From Clostridia bacterium (GTDB lineage: Bacteria; Bacillota; Clostridia; Christensenellales; Aristaeellaceae), in the NCBI GenBank assembly GCA_017550035.1, contig JAFYLS010000007.1, forward strand, positions 1 through 44,056: DNA of 44,056 nucleotides, given 5' to 3'. Below are positions 16,129 to 24,087 of the stretch, piece after piece; position 1 is the stretch's first letter; every line of letters starts with the position of its first letter. A program made the position numbers and the translations under genes. The notes below the pieces were generated by a model. It ran no database searches and was not told the DNA's origin. It saw nothing but the letters and a program-made list of their open reading frames with translations.

Positions 16129-16129
16129 A
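16101..16129 (-). promoter_or_regulatory. Promoter of the kinase gene (possibly of the whole hydrogenase cluster)
   Basis: Minus-strand TATACA (16129-16124), 17-base spacer, TAGAAT (16106-16101) with TGA in front. It is 56 bases upstream of the kinase start. Confidence 0.5.
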
Positions 16130-16143
16130 TTATTAAATAGCAT

Positions 16144-16210
16144 ATTTGGGTTGTTGCAAATGATAAGGTGTCCTGTTTGTTTTGATCATACCTGCGCAGA
16201 CAACCCAAAT
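16144..16210 (-). repeat. Long-loop inverted repeat behind lysR
   Basis: An 11-base perfect inverted repeat (16144-16154 and 16200-16210) with a 45-base loop begins in the lysR stop codon. There is no T run, so it is not a classical terminator. It could still end lysR transcription or separate it from the kinase promoter. Confidence 0.45.
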
Positions 16211-17130
16211 CACGCGTACTGGCGGTGAACCTGCATGAGAATGGTGGTAAACTCTTTGTCCAGTTTGGTCAGGGCATAGCTTTCCTTGTGAATCAGCATG
16301 TCCTTGTATTTCTGCTTTTTGCAGTCGCTGGGAAGCTGGACCAGGTTGTAGTGGGCCAGCTTTTGTTCGGAGAGCGGATTGAGCCACATGAACGTATCCG
16401 GGTTTTCTGAGAGAATCTCAAGCTGGCTGGCGCGGTCGTAAACAAATACTTTGCGCCCTTCGAGGGTGTTCATCTCTTCACGGAGGGCTTTGGCGTGGGA
16501 AAGAGAAGGAACAAAGGGGTCAGTGTAGCAGATTTCGCTGTAATCGAGAAGTTCGGCATCAGTAATGGAAGAGGCTTGCGTCAGCGCACTTTCGCGGCTG
16601 ACGGTCAAAAGAGGCGTAAACTGCATGACCAATTCATAATGCAGCCCTTTTTCTTCCAGCATGGTTTTAAAGAGGACATCGTGCTCCAGTGCGTACCGGA
16701 TAATGGCTAAGTTATGGTTGTTTTTCTGCACGTTCTCTATGGCGCGCTGGTTGTTGGTTTCATGATAGAATAAATCCACGGGCTGATGGGCCAGCATGCC
16801 GGCAAAACGGGAAAAGGCTTCGGCGATGTAGGCGGCATGGGGGGCGGAAATGGCAAAGCGCTGGCGGTGATGGTTGTTTTCTTTATAAAGCTTTTCCACT
16901 TCTTCAATCTGGTTGATGATGCCCACGGCGTAGTTGATAAATACTTCGCCTTCCTGGGTCAGGAGCATTCCTTTGGCAGTGCGTTCAAAAATGGTGATGC
17001 CCAGATCGTTTTCCAGTTCCTTGATGGAACGGCTGATGTTGGGCTGGGCGATCAGGAGCTTTTCCGATGCCTTACTCAGCGTGCCGGCTTTTGCAACTTC
17101 CACGGCGTATTTCATATGAAGAATGTTCAC
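16210..17130 (-). CDS. LysR-family transcriptional regulator
   Basis: 306 residues. The N-terminal winged helix-turn-helix is canonical (residues 1-60: LSKASEKLLIAQPNISRSIKELE, then GITIFERT..G..LT). The C-terminal two-lobed effector domain follows. I choose the GTG at 17130, seven bases after a strong AGAGGAGG; an upstream ATG at 17151 lacks one and would add residues before the usual start. The gene is divergent from the ldh-hdr-flx operon, the classical LysR position, and a near-perfect palindrome sits in the shared spacer. It therefore probably controls that operon and perhaps the hydrogenase cluster on its other side. The effector is unknown; lactate, fumarate or a related acid would fit the neighbours. 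Confidence 0.85.
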   Translation of the reverse strand: MNILHMKYAVEVAKAGTLSKASEKLLIAQPNISRSIKELENDLGITIFERTAKGMLLTQEGEVFINYAVGIINQIEEVEKLYKENNHHRQRFAISAPHAAYIAEAFSRFAGMLAHQPVDLFYHETNNQRAIENVQKNNHNLAIIRYALEHDVLFKTMLEEKGLHYELVMQFTPLLTVSRESALTQASSITDAELLDYSEICYTDPFVPSLSHAKALREEMNTLEGRKVFVYDRASQLEILSENPDTFMWLNPLSEQKLAHYNLVQLPSDCKKQKYKDMLIHKESYALTKLDKEFTTILMQVHRQYA

Positions 17131-17162
17131 GGAAAAACCTCCTCTTTCCATTTAATGTGCAG

Positions 17163-17185
17163 ATACAAGTATGCTGTACTTGCAT
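17163..17185. promoter_or_regulatory. LysR-type operator in the lysR/ldh spacer
   Basis: ATACAAGTA-TGCTG-TACTTGCAT: two nine-base arms with one mismatch around a five-base spacer. It lies 33 bases upstream of the lysR start and about 60-70 bases before the -10 at 17231, the usual spacing for LysR activation of the divergent promoter. Confidence 0.6.
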
Positions 17186-17209
17186 AATCTCATCATATCA
17201 CATATACTG

Positions 17210-17236
17210 TTATCAATCAAGCATGGAAGGTATAAT
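17210..17236 (+). promoter_or_regulatory. Candidate promoter of the ldh-hdr-flx operon
   Basis: A perfect TATAAT (17231-17236) has only a poor -35 (TTATCA, 17210-17215, 15-base spacer), as is common for activator-dependent promoters. A second, weaker candidate is TCGACA (17408-17413) with TAATAT (17430-17435). Confidence 0.45.
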
Positions 17237-17242
17237 AATTTC

Positions 17243-17563
17243 ATAAGGGGAAAGAGCCGGAACAGGGCCTTGAATGGCATCCCAAGGGCCGCAGCGGCCA
17301 TGAAATTACGCCTCTTTCCGGATGATAGGATGCAAAATGGCCGGTTTATGGAAAGGATACGGGTGCGTTATCCGAATATATAAGTCCGGTTACTCAAAAA
17401 AGAATTTTCGACAAGAATATTCTATGTAATAATATATACGGGTACAAAGAGGCTTTTGTTCGCTTCGGGACGGAAGGGGAAACTGCTTCGCATGCACGTG
17501 CCCGCATTGAGTGAGATAACAATACCTCAACAGCAACATTTCAGGAGAAGGAAGGTATTCAAC
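17243..17563 (+). promoter_or_regulatory. Long untranslated leader of ldh with competing hairpins
   Basis: About 320 bases separate the candidate start point from the ldh ATG and hold no ribosome-site-led frame. CTCTTTCC (17312-17319) can pair with GGAAAGAG (17249-17256), while the overlapping TTCCGG (17316-17321) can pair with CCGGAA (17257-17262). The two folds exclude each other. Inside lie GGCCG/CGGCC and ATGGC/GCCAT hairpins. I recognise no known riboswitch class. Confidence 0.4.
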
Positions 17564-18520
17564 ATGCCCAACAGAAAAATTACCGTGATTGGCGCAGGCG
17601 CCGTTGGTTCCGCAACTGCTTATGCCCTGGCACTGAAGGGAACCGCCAATGAAATTGTGATTGTGGATATCAACGAAGATAAGTCCATGGGTGAAGCGCT
17701 GGATATCCATCAGGGTTCCCCCCTTCTCAGCGAACCTGTGAACGTTTACGCCGGCAACTATGATGCTGCTGCCGGCAGTGATATCGTGGTCATCACCTCC
17801 GGTGTTGGCCGCAAGCCCGGCCAGACCCGACTGGATCTTGTCAATACCAACGTGCAGATCCTCAAGGCCATCGTGCCCCAGATCACCCGCGTGTGCCCCG
17901 ATGCCACCTATGTGATCGTGGCAAACCCCGTGGATATTCTGACCTATGTGTTCTGCAAGATTTCCGGTATTCCGGAAGAACGCGTAATCGGCTCCGGCAC
18001 GCTGCTGGACACCGCGCGTCTCCGCGCCCGCATCGCCAATTATCTGTCTGTTTCCCAGAAGAACGTGCACGCCTATGTATTTGGCGAGCATGGTGAAACC
18101 AGCTTTGTGCCCTGGTCCATTGCTGAAGTTTCCACCATCAATCTGGAAGACTACAAGGAAATGATCAAGCTGAAGAACGGCATTATGGTGGATCTGGACT
18201 ATGACGAGATCGACAAGTACATGCGTTCTTCCGGCGCCAAGATCATCAAGCGCAAGGGCTGCACCAACTACGCCATCGCCACTTCCGTATGCGCCATCTG
18301 CGAATTCATTTTCGGCGGTGTGAATGCTGTGGCTACCGTGGCTACCATGCTGCATGGCGAATACGGCCTTGATGACGTGTGCCTGTCTCTGCCGGTGCTG
18401 GTTGGCAACGGCAAGGTGCAGGGCCGCATCCTGCCCCGCCTGACGGAAGAAGAAATGCAGAAGCTGCATCATTCCGCAAACACGCTGAAGGAAATCATTG
18501 CCCAGCTGCAGCTGGACTGA
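17564..18520 (+). CDS. ldh: L-lactate dehydrogenase (NAD-dependent)
   Basis: 318 residues. The NAD site GAGAVGSATA (10-19) is followed by Asp35 for the adenosine ribose. The substrate loop reads RKPGQTRLD: Gln87 rather than the Arg of malate dehydrogenase points to pyruvate/lactate. Catalytic residues are the D-T-A-R-L-R motif (149-154) and His176 in GEHGET. It interconverts pyruvate plus NADH with L-lactate plus NAD. ATG 17564 follows GGAAGG. No terminator separates it from hdrB 61 bases downstream, so it is the first gene of an eleven-gene operon and could feed NADH to, or draw it from, the Flx-Hdr complex. Codons are strongly C-biased and uniform through the operon, suggesting high expression. 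Confidence 0.93.
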   Translation: MPNRKITVIGAGAVGSATAYALALKGTANEIVIVDINEDKSMGEALDIHQGSPLLSEPVNVYAGNYDAAAGSDIVVITSGVGRKPGQTRLDLVNTNVQILKAIVPQITRVCPDATYVIVANPVDILTYVFCKISGIPEERVIGSGTLLDTARLRARIANYLSVSQKNVHAYVFGEHGETSFVPWSIAEVSTINLEDYKEMIKLKNGIMVDLDYDEIDKYMRSSGAKIIKRKGCTNYAIATSVCAICEFIFGGVNAVATVATMLHGEYGLDDVCLSLPVLVGNGKVQGRILPRLTEEEMQKLHHSANTLKEIIAQLQLD

Positions 18521-18581
18521 TGAATATACATTTCCTGACTCCCCGTAACGCTCCGAACTTTCACTAAAGGAGATAAACGCT

Positions 18582-19364
18582 ATGATCTACAGTTACTATC
18601 CCGGCTGTACGCTGAAGGACAGGGCCAAGGAAATGGACAAGTACGCCCGTGCTTCTGCTGCCGCGCTGGGTATTGAACTGCGTGAGATCCCCGAGTGGCA
18701 GTGCTGCGGCGCCGTGTACCCCCAGGCATCGGATGAAATCGCATCCCGACTGTCTGCCGTGCGCGCGCTGATGAACACCGAAGAAGGTAAACTGGTGACC
18801 ATGTGCTCTGCCTGCCACCATGTGATCAAGCGCACCAACTATGACTGGAACCGGGATGCCGACTTCCGCATGAAGGCCACCAATTACATGAAACCCGAAG
18901 TGCCCTACGACGGAAGCACCCAGGTGCTCCACTTCCTGGAAGTGATCCGGGATGAGATCGGCTTTGAAGAGCTGAAAAAGAAAGTGGTCAATCCCCTGAC
19001 CGGCCGCAAGATCGGCGCCTTCTACGGCTGCATGGTGCTGCGTCCCGGCAAGGAACTGGCCTTTGATGATCCGGAAAATCCCCAGATCATTGAAGACTTC
19101 ATCCGCGCCCTGGGTGCGGAGCCTGTGAAGTATCCCTACCGCAACGAATGCTGCGGCGCCTATGTGGCATTGGAAAACAAGAACTGTGCCGAAACCCAGG
19201 TGGACCGGGCGCTCAATTCCGCCATCGCCAACGGCTGCGAGGAACTGATCACCGCCTGCCCCCTGTGCATGTACAACCTGGTGGAAAACGCCACCCGGCA
19301 TAAACTGCCCGTTCGCTACTTTACCGAACTGCTGGCCGAAGCGCTGGGCGTGAAGGAGGGCTGA
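18582..19364 (+). CDS. hdrB: Heterodisulfide reductase subunit B (HdrB)
   Basis: 260 residues with two CCG domains, each C...CCG...CxxC: C9, C41-C42-G, C75/C78, then a second set (YGC, ECCGAY, CPLC). In characterised HdrB these cysteines hold two non-cubane [4Fe-4S] clusters that cleave a disulfide in two one-electron steps. Bacteria without methanogenesis keep the protein in Flx-Hdr complexes, where the natural disulfide or acceptor is often unknown (DsrC in sulfate reducers). No dsrC-like gene is visible here. Translation starts behind AAAGGAG; hdrC follows after four bases. Confidence 0.93.
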   Translation: MIYSYYPGCTLKDRAKEMDKYARASAAALGIELREIPEWQCCGAVYPQASDEIASRLSAVRALMNTEEGKLVTMCSACHHVIKRTNYDWNRDADFRMKATNYMKPEVPYDGSTQVLHFLEVIRDEIGFEELKKKVVNPLTGRKIGAFYGCMVLRPGKELAFDDPENPQIIEDFIRALGAEPVKYPYRNECCGAYVALENKNCAETQVDRALNSAIANGCEELITACPLCMYNLVENATRHKLPVRYFTELLAEALGVKEG

Positions 19365-19368
19365 TTCG

Positions 19369-19761
19369 ATGGAAAACCATGTTCAGATGCTGACCGAAAC
19401 CGCCCTTCGCATCAGCGGTGTCAATCCACAGAAGTGCATGAAGTGCGGCAAGTGTTCCGGTACCTGCCCCAGCTATGACGCTATGGAATACCATCCCCAT
19501 CAGTTCGTGGCCATGGTGGAAAAGGGCCAGATCGAAAAACTGATGGAAAGTGATTCCATCTATATGTGCCTGAGCTGCATGGCCTGCGTGGAACGCTGTC
19601 CCCGCGGCGTGGAGCCCGGCAAGCTGGTGGAAGCTGTGCGTCTGATGAAGATTCGCCAGCAGGACCAGAACCGGAAAAACGGCAACGATATTGCTGCCTT
19701 TGCAGATGAAAATGTGCCCCAGCAGCTTTTGATGGCGGCCATGCGTAAATACAGAAAGTAA
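19369..19761 (+). CDS. hdrC: Heterodisulfide reductase subunit C (HdrC)
   Basis: 130 residues, a soluble two-cluster ferredoxin: CxxCxxCxxxCP at C23-C33 and again at YMCLSCMACVERCP. HdrC carries electrons between HdrA and HdrB, and length and spacing are normal for the cytoplasmic type (no membrane heme partner HdrE). It begins four bases after hdrB and 16 bases before hdrA, with no promoter between, consistent with assembly of an HdrABC unit from one transcript. Confidence 0.93.
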   Translation: MENHVQMLTETALRISGVNPQKCMKCGKCSGTCPSYDAMEYHPHQFVAMVEKGQIEKLMESDSIYMCLSCMACVERCPRGVEPGKLVEAVRLMKIRQQDQNRKNGNDIAAFADENVPQQLLMAAMRKYRK

Positions 19762-19776
19762 GGAGGAAAACCACAT

Positions 19777-21768
19777 ATGCAGAAAATCGGCGTATTTGTC
19801 TGCTGGTGCGGCTCCAACATTGCCGGCACCGTAGATGTGGAGGCGGTTTCCGAAGCGATGAAATCCGTCCCCGGGGTGGTGTACTCCGCCAATTATCAGT
19901 ACATGTGCTCTGCGGCAGGTCAGAAACTGATCGCCGATGCCATACACGAACATCATCTGGACGGCATCGTGGTGGCGTCCTGTTCTCCCCGCATGCACGA
20001 AAATACCTTCCGCAAAACGGCGGAAGCCGCAGGCCTGAACCCTTATATGGTGGAAATCGCCAACATCCGCGAGCAGTGCTCCTGGATCCATAAGGACAAG
20101 GAAGAAGGCACTGCAAAAGCCATCGTGCTTGCCCGCACCGCAGTGGCCAAGCTTTTGCACAACAAGCCCCTGCAGGCCGGAACCAGCGCTGTGACCAAGC
20201 GTGCGCTGGTCATCGGCGGCGGCATTGCCGGTATCCAGACGGCGCTGGACGTGGCGGATGCGGGTTATGAAGTGGACATCGTGGAACAGCGCCCCACCAT
20301 CGGCGGCCGTATGGCGCAGCTGGATAAGACATTCCCCACGCTGGACTGCTCTGCCTGTATTCTGACCCCCAAAATGGTGGAGGCTTCCCAGAACGAAAAG
20401 ATCAACATCATTTCCTACGCCAAGGTGGAAAAGGTGGACGGCTTTGTGGGCAACTTCAAGGCCACCATCCGCAAGAAGGCCCGCTTTGTGGACGAAACCA
20501 AGTGCACCGGCTGCTCCCTGTGCATGAGCAAGTGCCCCTCCAAGAAGGGCAAGGACGAGTTCAACATGGAAATGAACAACCGTCCCGCCATCTATATCCC
20601 CTTTGCGCAGGCCATTCCCAATGTGGCTGTCATCGATCCCGAGCAGTGCCTGAAGCTCAAGACCGGCAAATGCGGTCTGTGCGAAAAGGTGTGCACCGCC
20701 GGCGCCATCAACTACAAGCAGCAGGATGAACTGATCGAGCGTGAATACGGTGCCATCGTGGTGGCTACCGGCTTCAAGCCCATCGATCCTTCTCCTCTCA
20801 ACGAATACGGCTATGCCGACAATGCGGACGTGATCACCTCTCTGGAACTGGAACGCCTGATGAACGCCGCAGGCCCCACCAAGGGAACACTCCTGCGTCC
20901 TTCCGACCTTCAGCATCCCCATGAGATCGTGTTCATTCAGTGCGTAGGCTCCCGCTGCGATGAAAACACCAAGCGCGGCAAGCCCTACTGCTCCAAGATC
21001 TGCTGCATGTACACCGCCAAGCATGCCATGCTGATCCGCGATAAGTATCCGGACACCAAGGTGCATGTGTTCTACATCGATGTGCGTACGCCCGGCAAGA
21101 ACTTTGACGAATTCTACCGCCGCGCTGTGGAACAGTACGGCGTGGATTACATCAAGGGCATGGTGGGCAAGGTGGCCAAGGAAGGCGACAAACTGATGGT
21201 GCGCGGCAGCGATTTGATCAACAACCAGCAGGTTGAAATCGCTGCCGATCTCGTGGTTCTGGCTACTGCCATCGAACCCGATCCCACCGCCCGTTCCATC
21301 GGTACCATGCTGACTGCCTCCATGGATACCAACGACTTCTTTACCGAAGCCCATGCCAAGCTCCGTCCCGTGGAATCTCCCACCGCCGGTATTTTCCTCT
21401 CCGGTGTGGCGCAGGGTCCCAAGGACGTGCCTGAAACGGTGGCTCAGGCCAGCGCCGCTGCCGCCAAGGTCATTGGTCTGCTGGCCAAGGATCATCTGGT
21501 CACCAACCCCTGTGTGGCCTATTCCAACGAACTTTTGTGCAACGGCTGCTCTCAGTGTGAAAAGGTTTGCCCCTACGGCGCCATTACCTACATTGAGAAG
21601 GAAGTCCGCGGCCCCGGCGTGCGCGAAGTGCGCAGAATCGCTCAGGTGAACCCCGCTGTCTGTCAGGGCTGCGGCGCCTGCACGGTTACCTGCCCCTCCG
21701 GCGCAATGGACCTGAAGGGCTTTGCCAATAAGCAGATCATGGCGGAGGTGGATGCAATATGTCTGTAA
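19777..21768 (+). CDS. hdrA: Heterodisulfide reductase subunit A (HdrA), flavin bifurcation subunit
   Basis: 663 residues. The N-terminal HdrA domain carries cysteines (VFVCWCGSN). A Rossmann FAD site VIGGGIAGIQTALD (about 146-159) and the SACILTPKM region follow. Ferredoxin-type motifs come next (CTGCSLCMSKCP, CGLCEKVC), and a C-terminal pair of [4Fe-4S] motifs (CNGCSQCEKVCP, CQGCGACTVTCP). This is the standard bacterial HdrA. In Hdr complexes its FAD splits a pair of electrons between a low-potential acceptor, ferredoxin, and HdrB. The start follows AAGGAGG. Its end overlaps the next gene by ten bases, giving tight coupling to the MvhD-like protein that docks on HdrA. Confidence 0.93.
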   Translation: MQKIGVFVCWCGSNIAGTVDVEAVSEAMKSVPGVVYSANYQYMCSAAGQKLIADAIHEHHLDGIVVASCSPRMHENTFRKTAEAAGLNPYMVEIANIREQCSWIHKDKEEGTAKAIVLARTAVAKLLHNKPLQAGTSAVTKRALVIGGGIAGIQTALDVADAGYEVDIVEQRPTIGGRMAQLDKTFPTLDCSACILTPKMVEASQNEKINIISYAKVEKVDGFVGNFKATIRKKARFVDETKCTGCSLCMSKCPSKKGKDEFNMEMNNRPAIYIPFAQAIPNVAVIDPEQCLKLKTGKCGLCEKVCTAGAINYKQQDELIEREYGAIVVATGFKPIDPSPLNEYGYADNADVITSLELERLMNAAGPTKGTLLRPSDLQHPHEIVFIQCVGSRCDENTKRGKPYCSKICCMYTAKHAMLIRDKYPDTKVHVFYIDVRTPGKNFDEFYRRAVEQYGVDYIKGMVGKVAKEGDKLMVRGSDLINNQQVEIAADLVVLATAIEPDPTARSIGTMLTASMDTNDFFTEAHAKLRPVESPTAGIFLSGVAQGPKDVPETVAQASAAAAKVIGLLAKDHLVTNPCVAYSNELLCNGCSQCEKVCPYGAITYIEKEVRGPGVREVRRIAQVNPAVCQGCGACTVTCPSGAMDLKGFANKQIMAEVDAICL

Positions 21769-22199
21769 GCAATCCCAACTGGAAGCCCAAGATTGTTGCC
21801 TTCTGCTGCAACTGGTGCTCCTATGCGGGCGCCGATCTGGCAGGCTCCGGCCGTATGGCCTATCCCGCGGACGTGAAGATCATCCGCGTGCCCTGCTCCT
21901 GCCGTGTCAATCCCCTGTTTATTCTCCGCGCGTTTGAACGCGGTGCGGACGGCGTGATCATGTGCGGCTGCCATCCCGGCGACTGCCACTACACCAGCGG
22001 CAACTATTTTGCCCGCCGCAGAATGACCATGCTGTTCTCCATGCTGGATTATCTGGGTATCGAACGCGGCCGTACCCGTGTGGAATGGGTGTCTGCCGCC
22101 GAAGGCGCCAAATTCTCCAAGACCATGAACGAGTTCGTCAAGACCATTTATGATCTGGGCGAAAACAGAAAGCTGGGTGATCTCAGATGCAAGAAATAA
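21759..22199 (+). CDS. flxD: FlxD / MvhD-like [2Fe-2S] adaptor of Hdr
   Basis: 146 residues of the MvhD (methyl-viologen hydrogenase delta) family. The [2Fe-2S] cysteines appear as FCCNWCSY, VPCSCRVNP and MCGCHPGDCHY. In Mvh-Hdr and Flx-Hdr complexes this protein bridges the electron-input module (hydrogenase or flavin enzyme) to HdrA. No NiFe hydrogenase genes are present, so the input here should be the Flx oxidoreductase encoded next. The start overlaps hdrA by ten bases and the end overlaps flxC by 13 bases. Confidence 0.92.
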   Translation: MSVSNPNWKPKIVAFCCNWCSYAGADLAGSGRMAYPADVKIIRVPCSCRVNPLFILRAFERGADGVIMCGCHPGDCHYTSGNYFARRRMTMLFSMLDYLGIERGRTRVEWVSAAEGAKFSKTMNEFVKTIYDLGENRKLGDLRCKK

Positions 22200-23068
22200 T
22201 GGCTCGTATCAAGCAAAGAGCCATCGAGCTTCTGTCTGATGGCACTGTTATGCGCGTGATCGGCTGGGAAAAGGGTGAAGGAAACTGCGACTGGTCTCCT
22301 GCGCTCTTTGAAAATGCAGCCGAAATGGAAAACTTTGTGTACGGCGATTACGCCGGCGCCAACCTGAGCAAATACTGCCTCAAGTTCAACCGTCAGGAAG
22401 GCAAAACGCTGGTGGTTTTGAAGCCCTGCGATACGCTGTCCTTCCGTCAGCTTCTGCATGAGCACCGCATCGACCGCGAAAAGTTCTATGTGATCGGCGC
22501 CGGCTGCAAAGGCATGAAGGATGAAAAGGGCGGTCTGCTCAAGTGCAGCGCCTGCAAGGGCAAGGAATTCGAAGTGTACGATGAAATCATCGACGACGAA
22601 GAAGCCCAAAAGACGACCGCGCTGATGGACCGCATGGCCGGCGTCATCGAACTGGAAAAGATGACCGCTCAGGAACGCTTTGATTTCTGGCGCGGCGAGC
22701 TTTCCCGCTGCATCCGCTGCAATGCCTGCCGCAATGTGTGCCCTGCCTGCAGCTGCATCAAGTGCGTGTTTGACAATCCTGCTTCCGGCGTGCAGAGCAA
22801 GGCGCCCGTCACGGATTTTGAAGAGAACATGTTCCACATCATCCGTGCCTATCACGTGGCCGGCCGCTGCACCGACTGCGGCGAATGCTCCCGTGTTTGT
22901 CCCCAGAACATTCCTCTGCATCTCCTGAACCGCAAGTTCATCAAGGATATGAATGAACTGTACGGCGATTATCAGGCGGGTGTGGGCGAAAATGAGCGTA
23001 CGCCTCTGACCAGCTATACCAAGGAAGATGCAGAGCCCGGCATCGTGTACGAAAGGGGGAATGCATGA
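22187..23068 (+). CDS. FlxC-like iron-sulfur oxidoreductase subunit
   Basis: 293 residues. An N-terminal region (about 1-170) resembles the F420-hydrogenase-beta/AsrA-type fold, with cysteines KCSACKG. Two ferredoxin motifs follow, CIRCNACRNVCPACSC and CTDCGECSRVCPQN. Proteins of this kind accompany FlxA, FlxB and FlxD in FlxABCD-HdrABC loci described for Desulfovibrio and other anaerobes. I assign the C role by position; it and the next protein could be swapped. The start overlaps flxD by 13 bases; an alternative ATG at 22199 would drop four residues. It transfers electrons, most likely from FlxA toward the MvhD/HdrA hub. Confidence 0.8.
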   Translation: MQEIMARIKQRAIELLSDGTVMRVIGWEKGEGNCDWSPALFENAAEMENFVYGDYAGANLSKYCLKFNRQEGKTLVVLKPCDTLSFRQLLHEHRIDREKFYVIGAGCKGMKDEKGGLLKCSACKGKEFEVYDEIIDDEEAQKTTALMDRMAGVIELEKMTAQERFDFWRGELSRCIRCNACRNVCPACSCIKCVFDNPASGVQSKAPVTDFEENMFHIIRAYHVAGRCTDCGECSRVCPQNIPLHLLNRKFIKDMNELYGDYQAGVGENERTPLTSYTKEDAEPGIVYERGNA

Positions 23069-24087
23069 TGCGTCAGTTTCCTGCAAATCAGGTAAAAAAG
23101 ATCATTGAAAGCATTCCCTGTGCCGTATATGCCCCTGTGGAAGACGGCGCGATGGTGGTGTTTGAACGCTATCAGGACGGGATGGAACTGCGTCTGGACA
23201 AAATCTGCACCGATAAGACGCCCAAGGACATCCTCTTCCCCCAGTGGGAAAACCTGATGCATTTCCGTGTGGAAGGAAAGACCATTGAACTTAGCGAACA
23301 GCAGCGTTGTGAAGAGGACTATGTACTCTTTGGCGTGCGTGCCTGCGATATTCAGGCGTTCAAAGTGCTGGACCGCGTGTTCCTTTCCGACCCTGTGGAT
23401 ACTTATTATGCCGCCCGCCGCGAACACGGCACCATCGTGGCTCTGGCCTGCGGTGATCCCAAGGAAACTTGCTTCTGCAAGAACTTCGGTGTGGATCCTG
23501 CTCAGCCGGATGCGGACGTGGTTCTGTGGCTGGCCGGCGATGACTACTACTGCGAAGCCTATACCGATAAGGGCCGCGCGCTGATGAGCACCTGGGAAAC
23601 CCGGGATGCGGAAGAAGGCGTGGTAGAATGGGTGAAGGGCGAGATTGCAAAGAAGTACGATGCACTGCCTTTTGCAAAATTGAACCTGAAGGGCTTTGAC
23701 GGCGACCACCTTATGGAAAAGTTCAATTCTCCCAAGTGGAAGAAGCTTTCCATGGCCTGCCTTGGCTGCGGCAGCTGTACCTTTGCCTGCCCCACCTGCC
23801 AGTGCTACGACATCCGCGATTACGATACGGGCAATGGCATCCAGCGCTACCGCTGCTGGGACTCCTGTATGTATTCCGATTTTACGCTGATGGCCCACGG
23901 CACCAACCGTCCCACTCAGGTGGAACGTTACCGTCAGCGCTTCATGCACAAGCTGGTGTACTTCCCTTCCCGCAACGAAGGTATGTATTCCTGCGTGGGC
24001 TGCGGCCGCTGCATTGAAAAATGCCCCATGAACCTGAACATCGTCAAGGTCATCAAGGCATTGGGAGAAGGTGAAAACAATGACTAA
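23065..24087 (+). CDS. FlxB-like (AsrA-type) iron-sulfur subunit
   Basis: 340 residues related to the A subunit of anaerobic sulfite reductase, as seen in Flx complexes. Its N-terminal half has the VLFGVRACDIQ segment of that family. The C-terminal half holds two four-cysteine clusters (CLGCGSCTFACPTC and CVGCGRCIEKCP). No siroheme or sulfite-reducing subunit (AsrC) is encoded nearby, so sulfite reduction is unlikely and the protein probably relays electrons from the NAD(P)H enzyme to Hdr. It overlaps both neighbours by a few bases, so stoichiometric synthesis is expected. Confidence 0.82.
   Translation: MMRQFPANQVKKIIESIPCAVYAPVEDGAMVVFERYQDGMELRLDKICTDKTPKDILFPQWENLMHFRVEGKTIELSEQQRCEEDYVLFGVRACDIQAFKVLDRVFLSDPVDTYYAARREHGTIVALACGDPKETCFCKNFGVDPAQPDADVVLWLAGDDYYCEAYTDKGRALMSTWETRDAEEGVVEWVKGEIAKKYDALPFAKLNLKGFDGDHLMEKFNSPKWKKLSMACLGCGSCTFACPTCQCYDIRDYDTGNGIQRYRCWDSCMYSDFTLMAHGTNRPTQVERYRQRFMHKLVYFPSRNEGMYSCVGCGRCIEKCPMNLNIVKVIKALGEGENND

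Noticed and set aside
17237..17319. Pseudoknot formed by AATTTCAT/ATGAAATT crossing GGAAAGAG/CTCTTTCC
   Set aside because: The first arm (17237-17244) largely precedes the predicted start point of the transcript, so it would not be in the RNA unless transcription starts upstream.
19321..21495. 724-codon open frame on the minus strand opposite hdrA
   Set aside because: Composition shadow of the strongly C-biased hdrA codons; the translation is His/Gly-rich with no domain and no ribosome site. Similar long shadows lie opposite the hydrogenase, EF-G, der and flavoprotein genes.
18582..21768. Methanogen-type heterodisulfide metabolism
   Set aside because: Hdr genes alone do not show methanogenesis; sporulation, peptidoglycan and tRNA context are bacterial and no CoM/CoB genes are present.
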